From NCBI GenBank assembly GCA_023634235.1, contig JAMKCF010000003.1:25204742-25268741 (forward strand): 64,000 bases of DNA. Direction: 5' to 3'. The translations under genes were made by a program, and so were the position numbers. This document shows positions 24,001 through 34,088 of this stretch, one piece after another (within the stretch, counting starts at the first letter, position 1; every line of letters begins with the position of its first letter). The notes below the pieces were generated by a model. The model was not told where the DNA came from. It searched no databases and was given only the letters and a program-made list of their open reading frames with translations. This stretch comes from Pisaster brevispinus (Eukaryota > Echinodermata > Asteroidea > Forcipulatida > Asteriidae).

Positions 24001-27000
24001 GAGGAGCTAATATTGACTGTTCACCTAAAATAAACCATGTTGTTTTACTACACCTCATGCTTCTCTCTATGTTGGCATCATTGAGGTGGGAATGCATGAC
24101 AGTTACACGTGCCACCATCTTTTCATGTGCATGTAGCAATGGGTTTGCTTACGGAAGTGCCCTTATGTTCTCTTTTACACAATGGAACAATGGACCCCAC
24201 AAGGTTTTTCTTTGTTCAACTTGGACAAGTATATCTTTTGTTTGTGGAACTGTTCGATTGTTTTAATTCTATAGAAATGTAGATATATACAATAAAACTA
24301 ACCTGTGAAAATTTCATTTAAAACGCTGGTAGCATTTTTGAGATGCTGGAAGACTCATTTGTAGTTGGAATACACAATCTGAGAAAAAGTTTTATGCATG
24401 AAACGTTTCTCAGATTAAATTTTGTTTAACATCTCTTTCTTTAAAACCACATTCCTTAGAAGAGAACCGTTTCTCAAAATGTTATTCATTATCAGCAGCT
24501 GCAGTGCTTCTTACCAAGTCAGTTTTGATGGTCGTTAATTATTGGAGTAATTACCAAAGGTATACCCCTCCCTCTAATATGAATACTAAGAGTCACTTCA
24601 TCATCTTCTACTCTGCCGCACAGAACAAAGACCGTGCTAGCAGCCAGAGGAGAGGCAGAGAAGATCAAGAAAGTCGGCCACGCTGAGGCTACGGCCATCG
24701 AGGCTATCGGCAAGGCCGAGGCCGAGCGGATGAGGATGAAGGCAGCTGCTTACAAGCAGTACGGAGACGCCGCTAAGATGAGTCTCGTCTTGGAGTCACT
24801 GCCGAAGGTAACGATCGAGCGTATCTCATGAACAACTCTTTGAAAAAAGGATAAGGAGCTATTCCAAACAGCAAAATGTTGAGAGATTTGAAGGCACAAT
24901 GTGCCTCTCCAACACTCAAAGCTAGACCTAACTCCCTTTGTGTTCTGGCCAGAAGCTGTCCCAATTCTAAAAAGTCCAGTGCATGGTGCCGCAGCCGCCG
25001 GCTATTTGGACCCAGAGCACAGCCGTGTGATGAATTACGGTTGGCGTTCACAGCGCTCTCCCTTAACAGTGGTCCGCTGTCCAAATCCTAGTTAAAACGA
25101 CCGAGGACCAGTCAAAAAATCGCTCCAAATGGTCTGGCTGGCTAGTTCAGTGATGAAGAGTATTCCTATATAGCATGATATAATGGACTTGTGAAAAAGC
25201 TGGGGGTCTAGTTAAATTGCCAGCTAACTGGGCCCAATTTCATGGCGTGCTTACTGTAAGCAAATAATATGCATTAGCGGGGAATTTTTGTTTATGCTTC
25301 TGCGTAGTCCACGTTACTAGACATTGTTTCGCGTACACAGCTAATGCAGAAATTTGGTGCTTGCTTGGTGATCACAAGTGCTGAATTCGGCGGTAAGCAG
25401 AGCCATGAATGTGGGACCATGTCCTGCTGGCTATTTACGAAGCCATTTTTGTTCTAGTCACTATGAAAATTAAGGTCAAATACTAGTTTAGGATAACTGG
25501 AGAATCACATGAGCAGTAAACAGAAGCTCATTTACCAGGAATGAGAAATTTCAGACTTTTTATCTGAACTCGGACTTGTTTATGTCTGCTTCCGTGAAAA
25601 AAAAGTAGCTGTTATTTCCCCCTATGTACACAAAAAACCTGCTCTTTTATCAACTTCTCTAGTGCTGAAGATACTTTTCCCAAAATCTCCTCAAGTCTGT
25701 AACTGTAGGGGTTTACCCAAAAGGTGGAAATGCCGTCACTTCAACATGCCTGCTAAAATTTGGAGCATGGTTTCAGACATTTTTTGTCTGTTAGATGACT
25801 CTCGCCCCTGTTTACCCCGTACCTCCACAGGCCTTTCACAGCCTGCGGAATACGCAGCCTGCAGAGTCCGACACCATCCCCGCAGATAGTAGAACAAAGG
25901 TTCTTTTGTTTCCTGCCGAGGACAACAGTATGCAGCACTTTTGTTATCCCCCTTTGTTGCATCGTGTGTGTTTGTGCATGGTTGCAGCGGCGTAACAAGA
26001 CTTTTTCATGTGGGGGGGGGGAGGGCAAGTGGGGGCAAGGATATATGTGGGGGGCTGTATAACGTATCAAACCATTCATTCGGCGTGAGGTGCAAGGGTT
26101 CTGGGCGGAGCTTATCCTCCCCCGCCTATCTGGTTACGCCACTGAACGGCATTGTCATCTGTGTATCTTGGTTAGCGCACCTTTGATCGGAAGCGTTCAA
26201 CTGACTTTGTCCGACTCCTCTGTAGCCTATCTGGTTACGCCACTGCACGGCGTGGTCATCTGTGTATCTTGGTTAGCGCACCTTTGATCGGAAGCGTTCA
26301 ACTGACTTTGTCCGATTCCTCTGTAGATTGCTGCCGAGGTTGCTGCTCCTCTGGCTAAGACGGATGAGATTGTCCTCCTCGGTGACGATAGAACCACCAC
26401 TGAGCTCACCAAGCTTCTCGGATCTCTCCCGGTCGCTGTTCAAGCCCTGACCGGCACCGACCTCTCAAAGGTAAGTCCCGACGAATAATAACAATATTCA
26501 GTCTTATGTAGCGCACGCATCTACTGCTAAGGTACTCAAGGCGCCTGAACAAACAGAAACATTTTCAAACAAGTTTTTGAATTCACAAATTATGAGACCA
26601 ATTTATGTAGCACCTTATAAGGGTCTACAAGGATCCCGCTAAGTACTGTGGGAAGCGCAGAAATATACTTTTCACCAAGGCTTTTGTGTCTGATTAAGTG
26701 CAGGCCGTGGAGGTTTGTATTAGCACCTAGTGGTTTAGACTGCTGTTGTTGCTTTACATGGGGTTTGTTCTTTCATGTTTTTTACCTTGTTCTGTGTATT
26801 GCCTTTTCTATAGGGCCCCAGCAGAGAGAACGGTGTGTTCACACTGATGGGGCTACGCTGTATAAATAATACTTTATAAAAATAATAATAATACAAAATC
26901 CATTGTGTAGTTTTGGAGTTATGATTTTTTCAAACATTAACCTTTGAATTAATGTAACTCGACACCTGATGACGTCATCATGACGAGACCCAAAATGGTT

Positions 27001-29201
27001 TCATCTACTAATGAATATCTAACTATGTGTAAAGTTTCAAGTTTATATGAGCTTAGGAAGTGTGTCTTTGTTAGCGGACAATCGGCGGCGAGAAGAAGAA
27101 GATGAAGTAAAAAAAAAACTTTAAAAAAAACTGAACAATAAGAAGATGTCTTCGGACTTTTGTCCGAACACCTAAAAACAAACAAAACTAGACATGAAAA
27201 TTTGTTTGATAACAAATTTGAGGTGTTCGGATTCAAGTAAAGCTGACTGGAGTGATCGTGAGCTGTGCTGTTTGTTATTGTGAAAACAGAATGAATAGCT
27301 ATTAAATAATGTTTTTTAAAGCGTTTTACAGAACTTCCAGTTTAGACAGGTTAAAAGGTCAAGACAAGGTCACCAACATATTCATTTTTGTGAAGTATGT
27401 GGAGCCCATGTTGAAACAATTATAAAACTCTGCAAAAGGCTTCTATTAAAACTGTATTTTGAACTGTTTTAACCTGCCGCCAGATGGCGCTCTTAAATCT
27501 TATTTTGTTTTAACCAGACCCTTGTCAGACTACAACATCGTTAAAATCAACTCCAAAAAAGTTGCACACTTTTTGGTTCACGAGTTATGTTTTTTAACAA
27601 AACAAAAAACACTAGGCAAGTTCATGGATGAAACATATCAGCATTATTGTAGACAAATAAGGAATGCCCCCTCTTTTTAACGGTGATTTTTAAATAAAGC
27701 TTACCATTTTAATCACCGTGTCTGAAGGGCATACTCAGAGGGCCTAGAGCGCCTTTGGCAGGCATGGTCACGTCGATCAATGTGACGTGGGTCTCGGTGT
27801 TTGATGAGAAACAAACCAATGTCGTTCTTTTTCAGTTGAAGTTTTTGTCATTTAGTCAAAGTCATACAAATCCCTAAAGCAGGTGGACATCTCAGTAAAA
27901 CCTCCTCTTTTATTCCTTGTTTTCCATTAAGCCATCAGACGAGCACAGCGGAACTAAATTCACACTGAACTTTGAATGAGTTTGAGTTTTTTATGTGCGG
28001 GACACGTGTTGTTACAACGTACAAGAATAAGCAACGCAATGATACATTTCCGTTGTGTGGAACTATATGCATAATGGAGCGGACAGTCAGTTACAGCGCT
28101 TTTCTCCATACACAAATAAACTGCGGTTAATACTAGCTTTGGCTGTAACACCCATTTAGGACCAGAAGTTAAGGTCATATTGGCATCATTTCTGTGCAAA
28201 AGTTTCGGAAGAATCACATATCTACAATCTGATGTAAAAATTGTGATGAAATGATCAGTAAATTTTGAGATATGAATTTTTTAAATATTCAACTTCCGGT
28301 TTGAACCGGAAGTCAAGGTCAAATGAGGTCGCGTTCAGTGTAGCGTTTTTAGAGTCATACCAGGCCTATCCGATGATGTATAGATTGTGAAAATCCATTG
28401 TGTAGTTTCCGAGTTATGATTTTTTCAAATATTAAACTTTGATTTAACGTAACTCGACACCAGATGACGTCATCATGACATCACTAAGGCGGTGTCTTCT
28501 ACTCATACATATCGAACTATGTGTGAAGTTTAAAGGTTGTGGGAGACTGGGAAGTGTAACTTTGTTAGCGGACAATCGCGGGGGATAAGAAGAAGAAGAA
28601 GTATTAAAAAACAAAAAAAAACAAAAAAAAACCGGAACAATAATAAGAGGTGTTCCGGGCGGATTGCCCGAACACCTAAAAAAAAAACCAAAAACGAACA
28701 ATAAGAAGAGGTCTTCGGACTTTTGTCCGAACACCTAATAATAATAGCACCATCGGAACGATAAATGAATTTCAGGGTTAGGTAGCTCAGTTGGTAGAGC
28801 ATCAGCACGTTAATTCGGTTGGTCATTGGTTCAAGTACTGCTCTGGTCGCGTTTTCTTTGTTCAACCCACAATTATTTAAAATTTACCCAGTCACAGTTT
28901 CCCCCTTAAGATAAGAAAACTATAACTAGTCAAACTTGCGGGTACAGCCGTGTGTAAGATCTCTTTTGGGAGGAGTGTTGGCTCTGAAAAGAGCCGATGT
29001 GGTCTCGACGTTTCGAACAGTATACTCTGTTGTCTTCAGGAGAAGTTTCCCTTCTGGGTTATTACTTGAAGAAAAAAAACCCCCAAACTTGTCATCTTCT
29101 TTAATAAGGAAAAATGTCTGACTTCTTTAATAAGAGTACTTTTTTTGTTTTTCTTCTTTTATCTTCTGCAGGTGATATCTAAGATTCCAGGAGCTCGTTA
29201 A
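15024..29201 (+). CDS. FLOT2: FLOT2, flotillin-2 (reggie-1)
   Basis: Nine coding exons (15024-15072, 17226-17307, 18064-18278, 21071-21303, 21933-22052, 23335-23549, 24624-24807, 26327-26470, 29172-29201) join in phase to 1272 nt (423 aa; human 428). Flotillin-2 oligomerises with flotillin-1 into cholesterol-rich membrane scaffolds for endocytosis and signalling. Visible features: MGN start for N-myristoylation at Gly2, Cys19-Cys20 for palmitoylation, the hydrophobic GGWTWAWW hairpin, an SPFH/PHB domain to about residue 190 ([50 protein letters not shown]), then a Glu-Ala-rich coiled coil to about 360 ([15 protein letters not shown]) and the C-terminal oligomerisation region ending [13 protein letters not shown]. 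Cys4 of vertebrate FLOT2 is Ile here. All sites are GT-AG. Confidence 0.97.
15630..15793. mobile_element. MITE with CCAGGGGT.GATTTCACAAAG termini
   Basis: Left CCAGGGGTAGATTTCACAAA mirrors right TTTGTGAAATCCACCCCTGG. The interior repeats CTAACTTAGGACTAGTC. 164 bp in FLOT2 intron 1. Confidence 0.8.
16141..16400. repeat. G-rich MITE remnant with AT-rich middle
   Basis: GGGGCAAGCGGGGGCAAAGA on the left and GGTAAGGTCACTGG on the right, like the element at 25984-26145. A TTTATT-rich tract fills 16190-16285. Confidence 0.5.
17226..17307 (+). CDS. FLOT2: FLOT2 coding exon 2
   Basis: Residues 17-43 and two bases: [20 protein letters not shown]. Contains the Cys pair and the Trp-rich membrane hairpin that anchors the protein. 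Confidence 0.95.
18064..18278 (+). CDS. FLOT2: FLOT2 coding exon 3
   Basis: Residues 44-115. Core of the SPFH domain: [43 protein letters not shown]. Confidence 0.96.
18558..18766. mobile_element. GGGCCCAATTTCAT-type hairpin MITE (diverged)
   Basis: Starts GGTCCAATATCATGTCTCTG and ends CAGAGCCATAAAAGTGGGCC. Better copies at 38010-38170, 62424-62635 and 62726-63007. Confidence 0.5.
20128..20663 (+). mobile_element. Interspersed repeat split by a LINE fragment
   Basis: 20140-20235 (TGCTGATTTATAGGCAAA, AAAGTTTCAGCTGAATACAG) and 20548-20663 (TGCTGAGAAAGCAGCA, GCGAGGTGACAGCGGGTACC) are contiguous in an uninterrupted copy at 30143-30345. The insert (about 20236-20547) is a LINE 3' end. Confidence 0.65.
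20236..20547 (+). mobile_element. LINE ORF2 C-terminal fragment
   Basis: Frame at about 20338-20460 reads QSFSVAGP, stop, [31 protein letters not shown]. This is the typical end of CR1/L2-type reverse-transcriptase proteins. Broken by a stop. Confidence 0.75.
21071..21303 (+). CDS. FLOT2: FLOT2 coding exon 4
   Basis: Residues 116-193. [37 protein letters not shown] and [16 protein letters not shown] end the SPFH domain. Phase 0 end at AGG/GTAAGC. Confidence 0.96.
21633..21826. mobile_element. GGGCCCAATTTCAT-type hairpin MITE
   Basis: Starts GGGCCCAATTTCATAAATCC and ends AGCTTTGTGAAATTGGACCC, 194 bp in FLOT2 intron 4. Confidence 0.7.
21933..22052 (+). CDS. FLOT2: FLOT2 coding exon 5
   Basis: Residues 194-233, start of the coiled coil: [20 protein letters not shown]. 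Exactly 40 codons, phase 0 at both ends, so skipping would keep frame. Confidence 0.94.
22164..22960 (+). mobile_element. TIR element with repeated GGGCGATCA words and a relic SANT-like coding start
   Basis: Ends GGCCCCGTTCCCACTGGACC and GGATCCAGTGGGAACGCGGTC. GGGCGATC occurs many times near the left end. In the middle, an ATG at 22645 ([13 protein letters not shown]) runs into a nine-A tract. After a one-base shift it reads [17 protein letters not shown], like the start of a Myb/SANT-like DNA-binding domain found in Harbinger-type transposons. Non-autonomous. Confidence 0.5.
23030..23155 (-). mobile_element. SINE fragment (same family as 5012-5368)
   Basis: CCATCTCTGCCCTCACAGGT and GTGTCTTGCTCAAGGACACA match the body of the larger copy. 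The tRNA head is lost. Confidence 0.7.
23335..23549 (+). CDS. FLOT2: FLOT2 coding exon 6
   Basis: Residues 234-304. Charged coiled coil with the [10 protein letters not shown] stretch and the conserved [13 protein letters not shown] block. Confidence 0.95.
23635..23835 (-). mobile_element. tRNA-like sequence between 29-bp inverted repeats
   Basis: The minus strand at about 23742-23672 carries CATAGCTCAGTTGGTAGAGC (A box) and TTGGGTTCAAATCCCAA (perfect T arm). The anticodon stem does not pair and the acceptor is poor, so it is not a working tRNA. The flanks CAAATAACCAAACATGGGAT (23635 on) and TACCATGTTTGCTTATTTG (to 23835) are inverted copies. Confidence 0.6.
24624..24807 (+). CDS. FLOT2: FLOT2 coding exon 7
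   Basis: Residues 305-366. EA-repeat region [20 protein letters not shown] and [19 protein letters not shown], close to the vertebrate sequence. Confidence 0.96.
25229..25419. mobile_element. GGGCCCAATTTCAT-type hairpin MITE
   Basis: GGGCCCAATTTCATGGCGTG at the left, CAGAGCCATGAATGTGGGAC at the right, in FLOT2 intron 7. Confidence 0.55.
25984..26145. mobile_element. G-rich MITE with CAG.GGCGTAAC termini
   Basis: CAGCGGCGTAACAAG at the left, GGTTACGCCACTG at the right, with GGGGGGGGGGAGGGCAAG inside. hAT-like ends. Its right end is part of the 101-bp tandem duplication next to FLOT2 exon 8. Confidence 0.55.
26125..26326 (+). repeat. 101-bp tandem duplication containing a splice acceptor
   Basis: Copies 26125-26225 and 26226-26326 differ at only a few bases. 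Both begin CCTATCTGGTTACGCCACTG and end TCCTCTGTAG. The second AG is the exon 8 acceptor; the first is an intact decoy. Confidence 0.9.
26327..26470 (+). CDS. FLOT2: FLOT2 coding exon 8
   Basis: Residues 367-414, phase 0 both ends: [20 protein letters not shown] and GTDLSK. The 101 bp before it, including the acceptor, are present twice in tandem. Confidence 0.95.
26490..26890. repeat. SINE-like repeat with AGCGCACGCATC start and ATA tail
   Basis: CTTATGTAGCGCACGCATCT starts a block also seen at about 36530-36690. It ends GATGGGGCTACGCTGTATAA followed by AATAAT repeats; the last part recurs at 47965-48010. Confidence 0.5.
26890..27240. repeat. Repeat with AGGTGTTCGG-type terminal hairpin, copy 1
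   Basis: TTTGTTAGCGGACAATCG, GAAGAAGAAGATG and the hairpin TTCGGACTTTTGTCCGAACA recur at 28370-28740. Class not recognised. Confidence 0.6.
28370..28740. repeat. Repeat with AGGTGTTCGG-type terminal hairpin, copy 2
   Basis: Same order of words as copy 1. It ends with two hairpins in a row: GTTCCGGGCGGATTGCCCGAAC, then TTCGGACTTTTGTCCGAA. Confidence 0.6.
28780..28905 (+). mobile_element. tRNA-derived SINE
   Basis: TAGCTCAGTTGGTAGAGCAT (A box) and TTGGTTCAAGTACTGC (B box), then TTCTTTGTTCAACCCA and TTTACCCAGTCACAGTTTCC. Plus strand of FLOT2 intron 8. Confidence 0.75.
28917..29060 (-). mobile_element. One-armed copy of the hammerhead-like hairpin element
   Basis: Starts like the full copy at 42391-42612 (CAAACTTGCGGGTACA, TGTTGGCTCTGAAAAGAGCC). 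On the minus strand, 29043-29001 contains CTGAAGA, a 5-bp stem AACAG/CTGTT, GAAACGTC and GAGACC. The second arm is missing. Confidence 0.6.
29172..29201 (+). CDS. FLOT2: FLOT2 coding exon 9 (terminal, nine codons)
   Basis: VISKIPGAR and TAA, behind a good acceptor (CTTCTGCAG). Shorter and different from the vertebrate tail (IPLIKKATGVQV). Confidence 0.9.
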   Translation: MISKIPGAR

Positions 29202-30142
29202 GACGTCTCGTTTCGGCTCATCCGATCACTTCCTTTTGCATGGTATTGGTGCAACAAACCCTCCACGCCTACAACCTCTCTCATACAATCCTCGTGTGAA
29301 AGGGTGGAGGAAGGGAACAAAAACTTCAAAGATAGTGCATTACTTGTGTTTGTAATTTTTTATTTTCGATAAACATTCTTTTATTCCAAATTTAGTAGTT
29401 CTCCCAGTGAGTCGCTGATATTCATCGAGTCGATAACGGCAGACGATTCGCTCGCCGATTCTTGCATCTCGGGACGGCTCAGCGTGTTTCCTGTTGTTTA
29501 TCGTTTGTGTGGATTTCAGCAGAGTTAAAGGAAACAAAACAAGTACTGTGTTTGGAGTGTGACCTTATGTGGTCAAAAACATTGTGGAGGTGTCCATAAT
29601 GCTAGGCTGGATTTTGTATGAGGAGTTTTTGAGACAAAATAGAGAGGGTCTCTCGACCTCTGACCCCCGACCCCGACCCCCGACCCCCGACCCAAACAAT
29701 ATTCAAATGCTACCTGAGTCCTATGGGCTGTATCGTTATCTCTAAAATATATATCTTGATGTCTGTTAGTTGCTTCAGGAATCTCATCTGGGTTTTTTTT
29801 TTTCTTTTTTTCTCCATGAGATTACGGCACTCTTAAAAAATGAAAAGTCACTGCACTCGTTTTTTGTTTTTTTGTTTGTTTTTTTTATCCATAGACAATC
29901 AAGACTAGCATGTGGACACCCACACTGTTTTAACCACTGTATATAGTATGATTATATAATGACTATAAATTATGTTTTAACGAATGATTTATCTGTTGAC
30001 ATCTATAAGACTATTCCCGTTCCTCAACCCAAAATGATTGAAGTCCAAATTCAGGCTTCTTGGTGGAACTCCACTCAGGTGACAAGATCAAGAAAGAGTA
30101 ATTCTAGAAGTCTGTTAGGGTCAAAGTTCACCTTTTGTCAAT

Positions 30143-30560
30143 GCAATGCTGATTTATAGGCAAAATTATCAAGAAAGATACAATAAAAATCACTTGTGAA
30201 AGTTTCAGCTGAATACAGTGTCTACTTGCTGAGAAAACAGCAACAGTCACTGGTAGTTTCACACCAATGTCAAATCCAATCACGTTTAGTGAGGTGACGG
30301 TGGGTACCAGCCGCATCTCTGGCCGCAGCATTTGCGAAAGGTCACCGACCCTTCGGAAATGATTCATGCGTTAATCGTTTCTCAGATTGGAATGTCTTGG
30401 GATGAAAAAATTATCCAAACCGTGTTACTTCGCAGGGAATCCTTTCTCAAAATAGTTTATACTACCGACAGCTGCAGTGCTTCTCACCAAATAAGTTGTT
30501 ATGGTCATTGATTTTTTGGAGTACATGTAGTCAACCAATCTATGACCCAAACCTTTTAAT
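30143..30560 (+). repeat. Uninterrupted copy of the 20.1-20.7 kb repeat
   Basis: TGCTGATTTATAGGCAAA through GTGAGGTGACGGTGGGTACC without the LINE. Continues with GACAGCTGCAGTGCTTCTCA, also present near 24500. Confidence 0.6.
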
Positions 30561-32727
30561 GTAAGAGTCTGGTGTGGTTGTACCCATGTCCATAGCAATT
30601 CCTTAGTGGTTTTTTAATTTTGTAACTGAGGCATGTTTGGATGGTGTTGTTTCATTATGAGGCCTTTTCTAAATTCTGGTGTTTGTGGTAGTCAGGTTCT
30701 GGCTTTGGCTTCATCAGCCGGAGCCATAATCAGTATTATTATTGTAAGACTTTCTGCGATCTACATTTCATCTTTGGATTGTGTGTTGTCATGATGGGGC
30801 CTTTTCCTATACCACTTTCGTGGTCACTGGTGGTGGCTTAGACTTGATCAGCCAGAGCCGATAGTAGTTGGACCCTAGTCTATCATTATTGTTTAAAAAA
30901 TTTCTGCATCTATACGCCATCTTTTTTCGTGATGGGACCTTTTCCAAATTCTGGCATTTGTTAGGTTCTGGCTTGCGGTCCATCAGCCACAGCCGTAACA
31001 TGCCACAGCCACATAGATTGCTAATCCATTAGACTGAAGAAGGCATAGCCGAGATGCTTGTTTGTTTGTTTGTTTAGATGATCTTCCCATCAAGGGAACT
31101 TGGCAAACTCGCACAACGGATTATAAACACCAAGCTGGCAACAGCCAATCTCTCTCATACATTAATTGATTTAACGTCTATGATTATGAATTGCACAAAT
31201 CAAGAAACTGTGATTCAATGCTTATTCTAGTCATTGTGAAATCAGCAGTTATTTTGGTAGGATTCGAACCCAGAGCCTTGGTGATTGCAAGTCCTGTAGT
31301 CTTACCACTTTGACAAGGCACAGCACCTATAGGACTTCTAGTATTTGTGATGCTCCTTGCCAAAACCAGGCACTTCCTGCCCAATCTCAAAACTGGGCTT
31401 ATTTATTCACTCGTCAAATAAACGGCAGATGACATGTTTATCCTCAAATTTTTTGGACAGACTGCTGGCGGACATTTCTCATTTATTTCTGGCAGTCGTA
31501 TGACTGAAGTTTATGTCTACTCGGACTTTCCAATGTGTAGCGTGCACAAACAGGCACCTACCGTGATTTGCTGTTTCACCCATAACAAAGATCAACAACA
31601 GGCTCTGGAAAACTTGCCTTGTAAAATCCCTTTCCAGTGGGTTATTGTGTAACCTCTGATTCCAGACCCTTGTCCTATTGTTGTACAAATGTGGCATACA
31701 AGAATGGGCAGGCTGCCACCATTGTTTGTCATTATATTCGGCCCAATGGGAGGTAAATCTGAGCATTTTTGAGACTCCAGCATATTATGGCAGATTTTCG
31801 GCCGTGGCTCACGGCCAAGGTTCTGCAAATTGCGGTGAGTGCCTACTCAATTTTTTCTCACACGGCAACATCAAATCCCGGAGCTAGGTTTCACGATTTC
31901 CCAAGTAGTGCCCGAGTTTGGCCTGGGGCATCACATTTGTAGATATATCTAACAACAGTTGAAGCATTCATCCATTAAGTGCTAAACTAATAGTATTTTT
32001 TGACACTTTTCAATCAATATATATATTTTTGGGGTGGGAAATGTACTTTTTTTTGAATTTTTTTTTTTCCCATGCACTTTTTGTATGCTGACCAAGTAGA
32101 CATTGTGGCTGATCGGTGTTAGAGCTGTGCAAGATTATATTTTGTTAGTTGCCAGCTGGTTGTGAAAACAAAGGGCCTATCTTGGACTGGCCTGCCGCGG
32201 AGTTCGGTCTTTACTGTGTAAAGGGCACAGAGTCCAACTTCGACTCAACTTCATGGTTCTGCTTACCACGGCGTTTTGCGCTTACGATCACCACTCTCCA
32301 CATCAAGGGTTAGTGCCCAAGAACTCCTGTGATTTGTGGACCAAGGACTTCTGTTTCTCATCCGTGTCATTGAAAATTGAAAAAAATCAGGGTACAGAAT
32401 CTTGCTGTGTCTGGCACTTTCCTCCTTTGTTTGTTTGTTTGTTTTGTTTTTGTTTTTTTTGGGGGGGGCAAACTGTAGTTGCTTTCCTGTGGGTAATATC
32501 TCCTTGGGAATGGAGTCTTTGTTACAAGACCCAGGCCTGGTTCTCAGGAGGTTGGCTCTCCACAAATCCTTCCGTTATTTCGGGTGTTTATTTGAGGCTT
32601 TCAAACGCTGTACATAACCAAAACGTGACGTCTACCATTGCCTGTAAAATGCTCTGTACATTTTCTTTTTGTATGTATCAATAAGTAGAGAGAGTTATAT
32701 ATGTAGTGATCAATTTAAGGTATTCTA

Positions 32728-33098
32728 CAGGATTGGTAGAGCTGACAAAATAGTTACAGACAGTGTTCATGTTTTTGTGGGATCAACCATGTTTACATGA
32801 AATAACAAACCTGTGCAAATTTGGGTTTAATCCGTTGTGTGATTAAGGAAAAAAACAGTGAAACACCAGGCACAGTTTTCAGCTTGTTAACACATTGTCC
32901 TTAATTTTGGTTGCAACAACCGAAATAAGCTGTTGCGTTATTTTGCGGTTTTCTGGTACAGTTTTCTTGAACATGACTTCATTTCAAAGATAATATTTCA
33001 ATGACAAAATGGTTCTAGTGTGAACTTCATAATCAGTAAGCTTTCAGACTAAAATAAAAAAAAATAAAAAAATGTTTTTCTTGTCCCAACCAATCCTG
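32728..33098 (+). mobile_element. TA-flanked CAGGATTGG MITE, full copy 1
   Basis: CAGGATTGGTAGAGCTGAC to CCAACCAATCCTG with TA on both sides, as for Tc1/mariner-type elements. 371 bp, no coding frame. Confidence 0.75.
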
Positions 33099-33721
33099 TA
33101 TAATTCCTTTATATGTGATTAATGTGGTATTTTATATGAGGATATTTTACTCTGTAGGATGCATATTATTATATCGTTTATTATGAATTTCATCATATTT
33201 TTCAGTATTACAGTTTAGCAGCTGTGGAGGTTAGACTTGTTCTAGTCAACCTGTCATTCATTTAAGGTCGGCCCCTTTCCTCTTTGAAGCAGTTGGCATA
33301 TATTACAAGACTGCCAGCAAATTGTAGACCGCGTCAAGTTTAACTCTCTTTTTTTAAAGTTTCCAAATCTCTGCGGAGTTTTACTGTCTCCAGTCTGCCT
33401 TGTGTTTCAAATATTATATCATTCACATTTTTTTTTATAAAACAGGGTCAATTTTGTTGAATATCTGCCAATTTCTGCATTGTTGGTGTCGCTGTAACTT
33501 TTTATTCCAGGTATTTGGAAGTACATGCCTTTATCATTGGGCACACATCTTGTGTTACTTCCATTTAAATCAGTGTAATCAAAGTGAGGCTGGAAGGGCA
33601 AATAGTCTGGTGCATTTTGGGGTATAGACTTGAATCGGTATGCATTATTCATATTGCATACGGGGAACGAGATGATGTTATCTCTACTCAGAAGCAACTG
33701 TTTGACCTTCAAGGTGTGATA

Positions 33722-34088
33722 CAGGATTGGTAGAGCGGACAAAATAGTCACAGACAGTGTTCATGTTTTGTGTGATCAACCATATACATGAAAGAACAAA
33801 CTTGTGAAAATTTGGACTTAATCCGTTGTGTGAGTCAGGAGAAAAAATAGTGAAAAAACCATGCACCATTTTCAGCATGTAAACACACTGCCCTTAATTT
33901 TGGTTGTAAACAACCGAAATGTTTTATCACACTAAAACTAGTACACAGTTTCATCCAGTTTTCTCGAATAGGACTTCATTTCAGAGGGAAATTTTTCACA
34001 GACAAATATGGTTTTAGTATGAACTTCATCATTAGCAAGCTTTCAGACTAAAATTAAACAATGATGTTCTAATGCTAAACCAATCCTG
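33722..34088 (+). mobile_element. TA-flanked CAGGATTGG MITE, full copy 2
   Basis: Same ends, TA flanks and internal order as copy 1, in the same orientation about 620 bp away. 367 bp. Confidence 0.75.
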
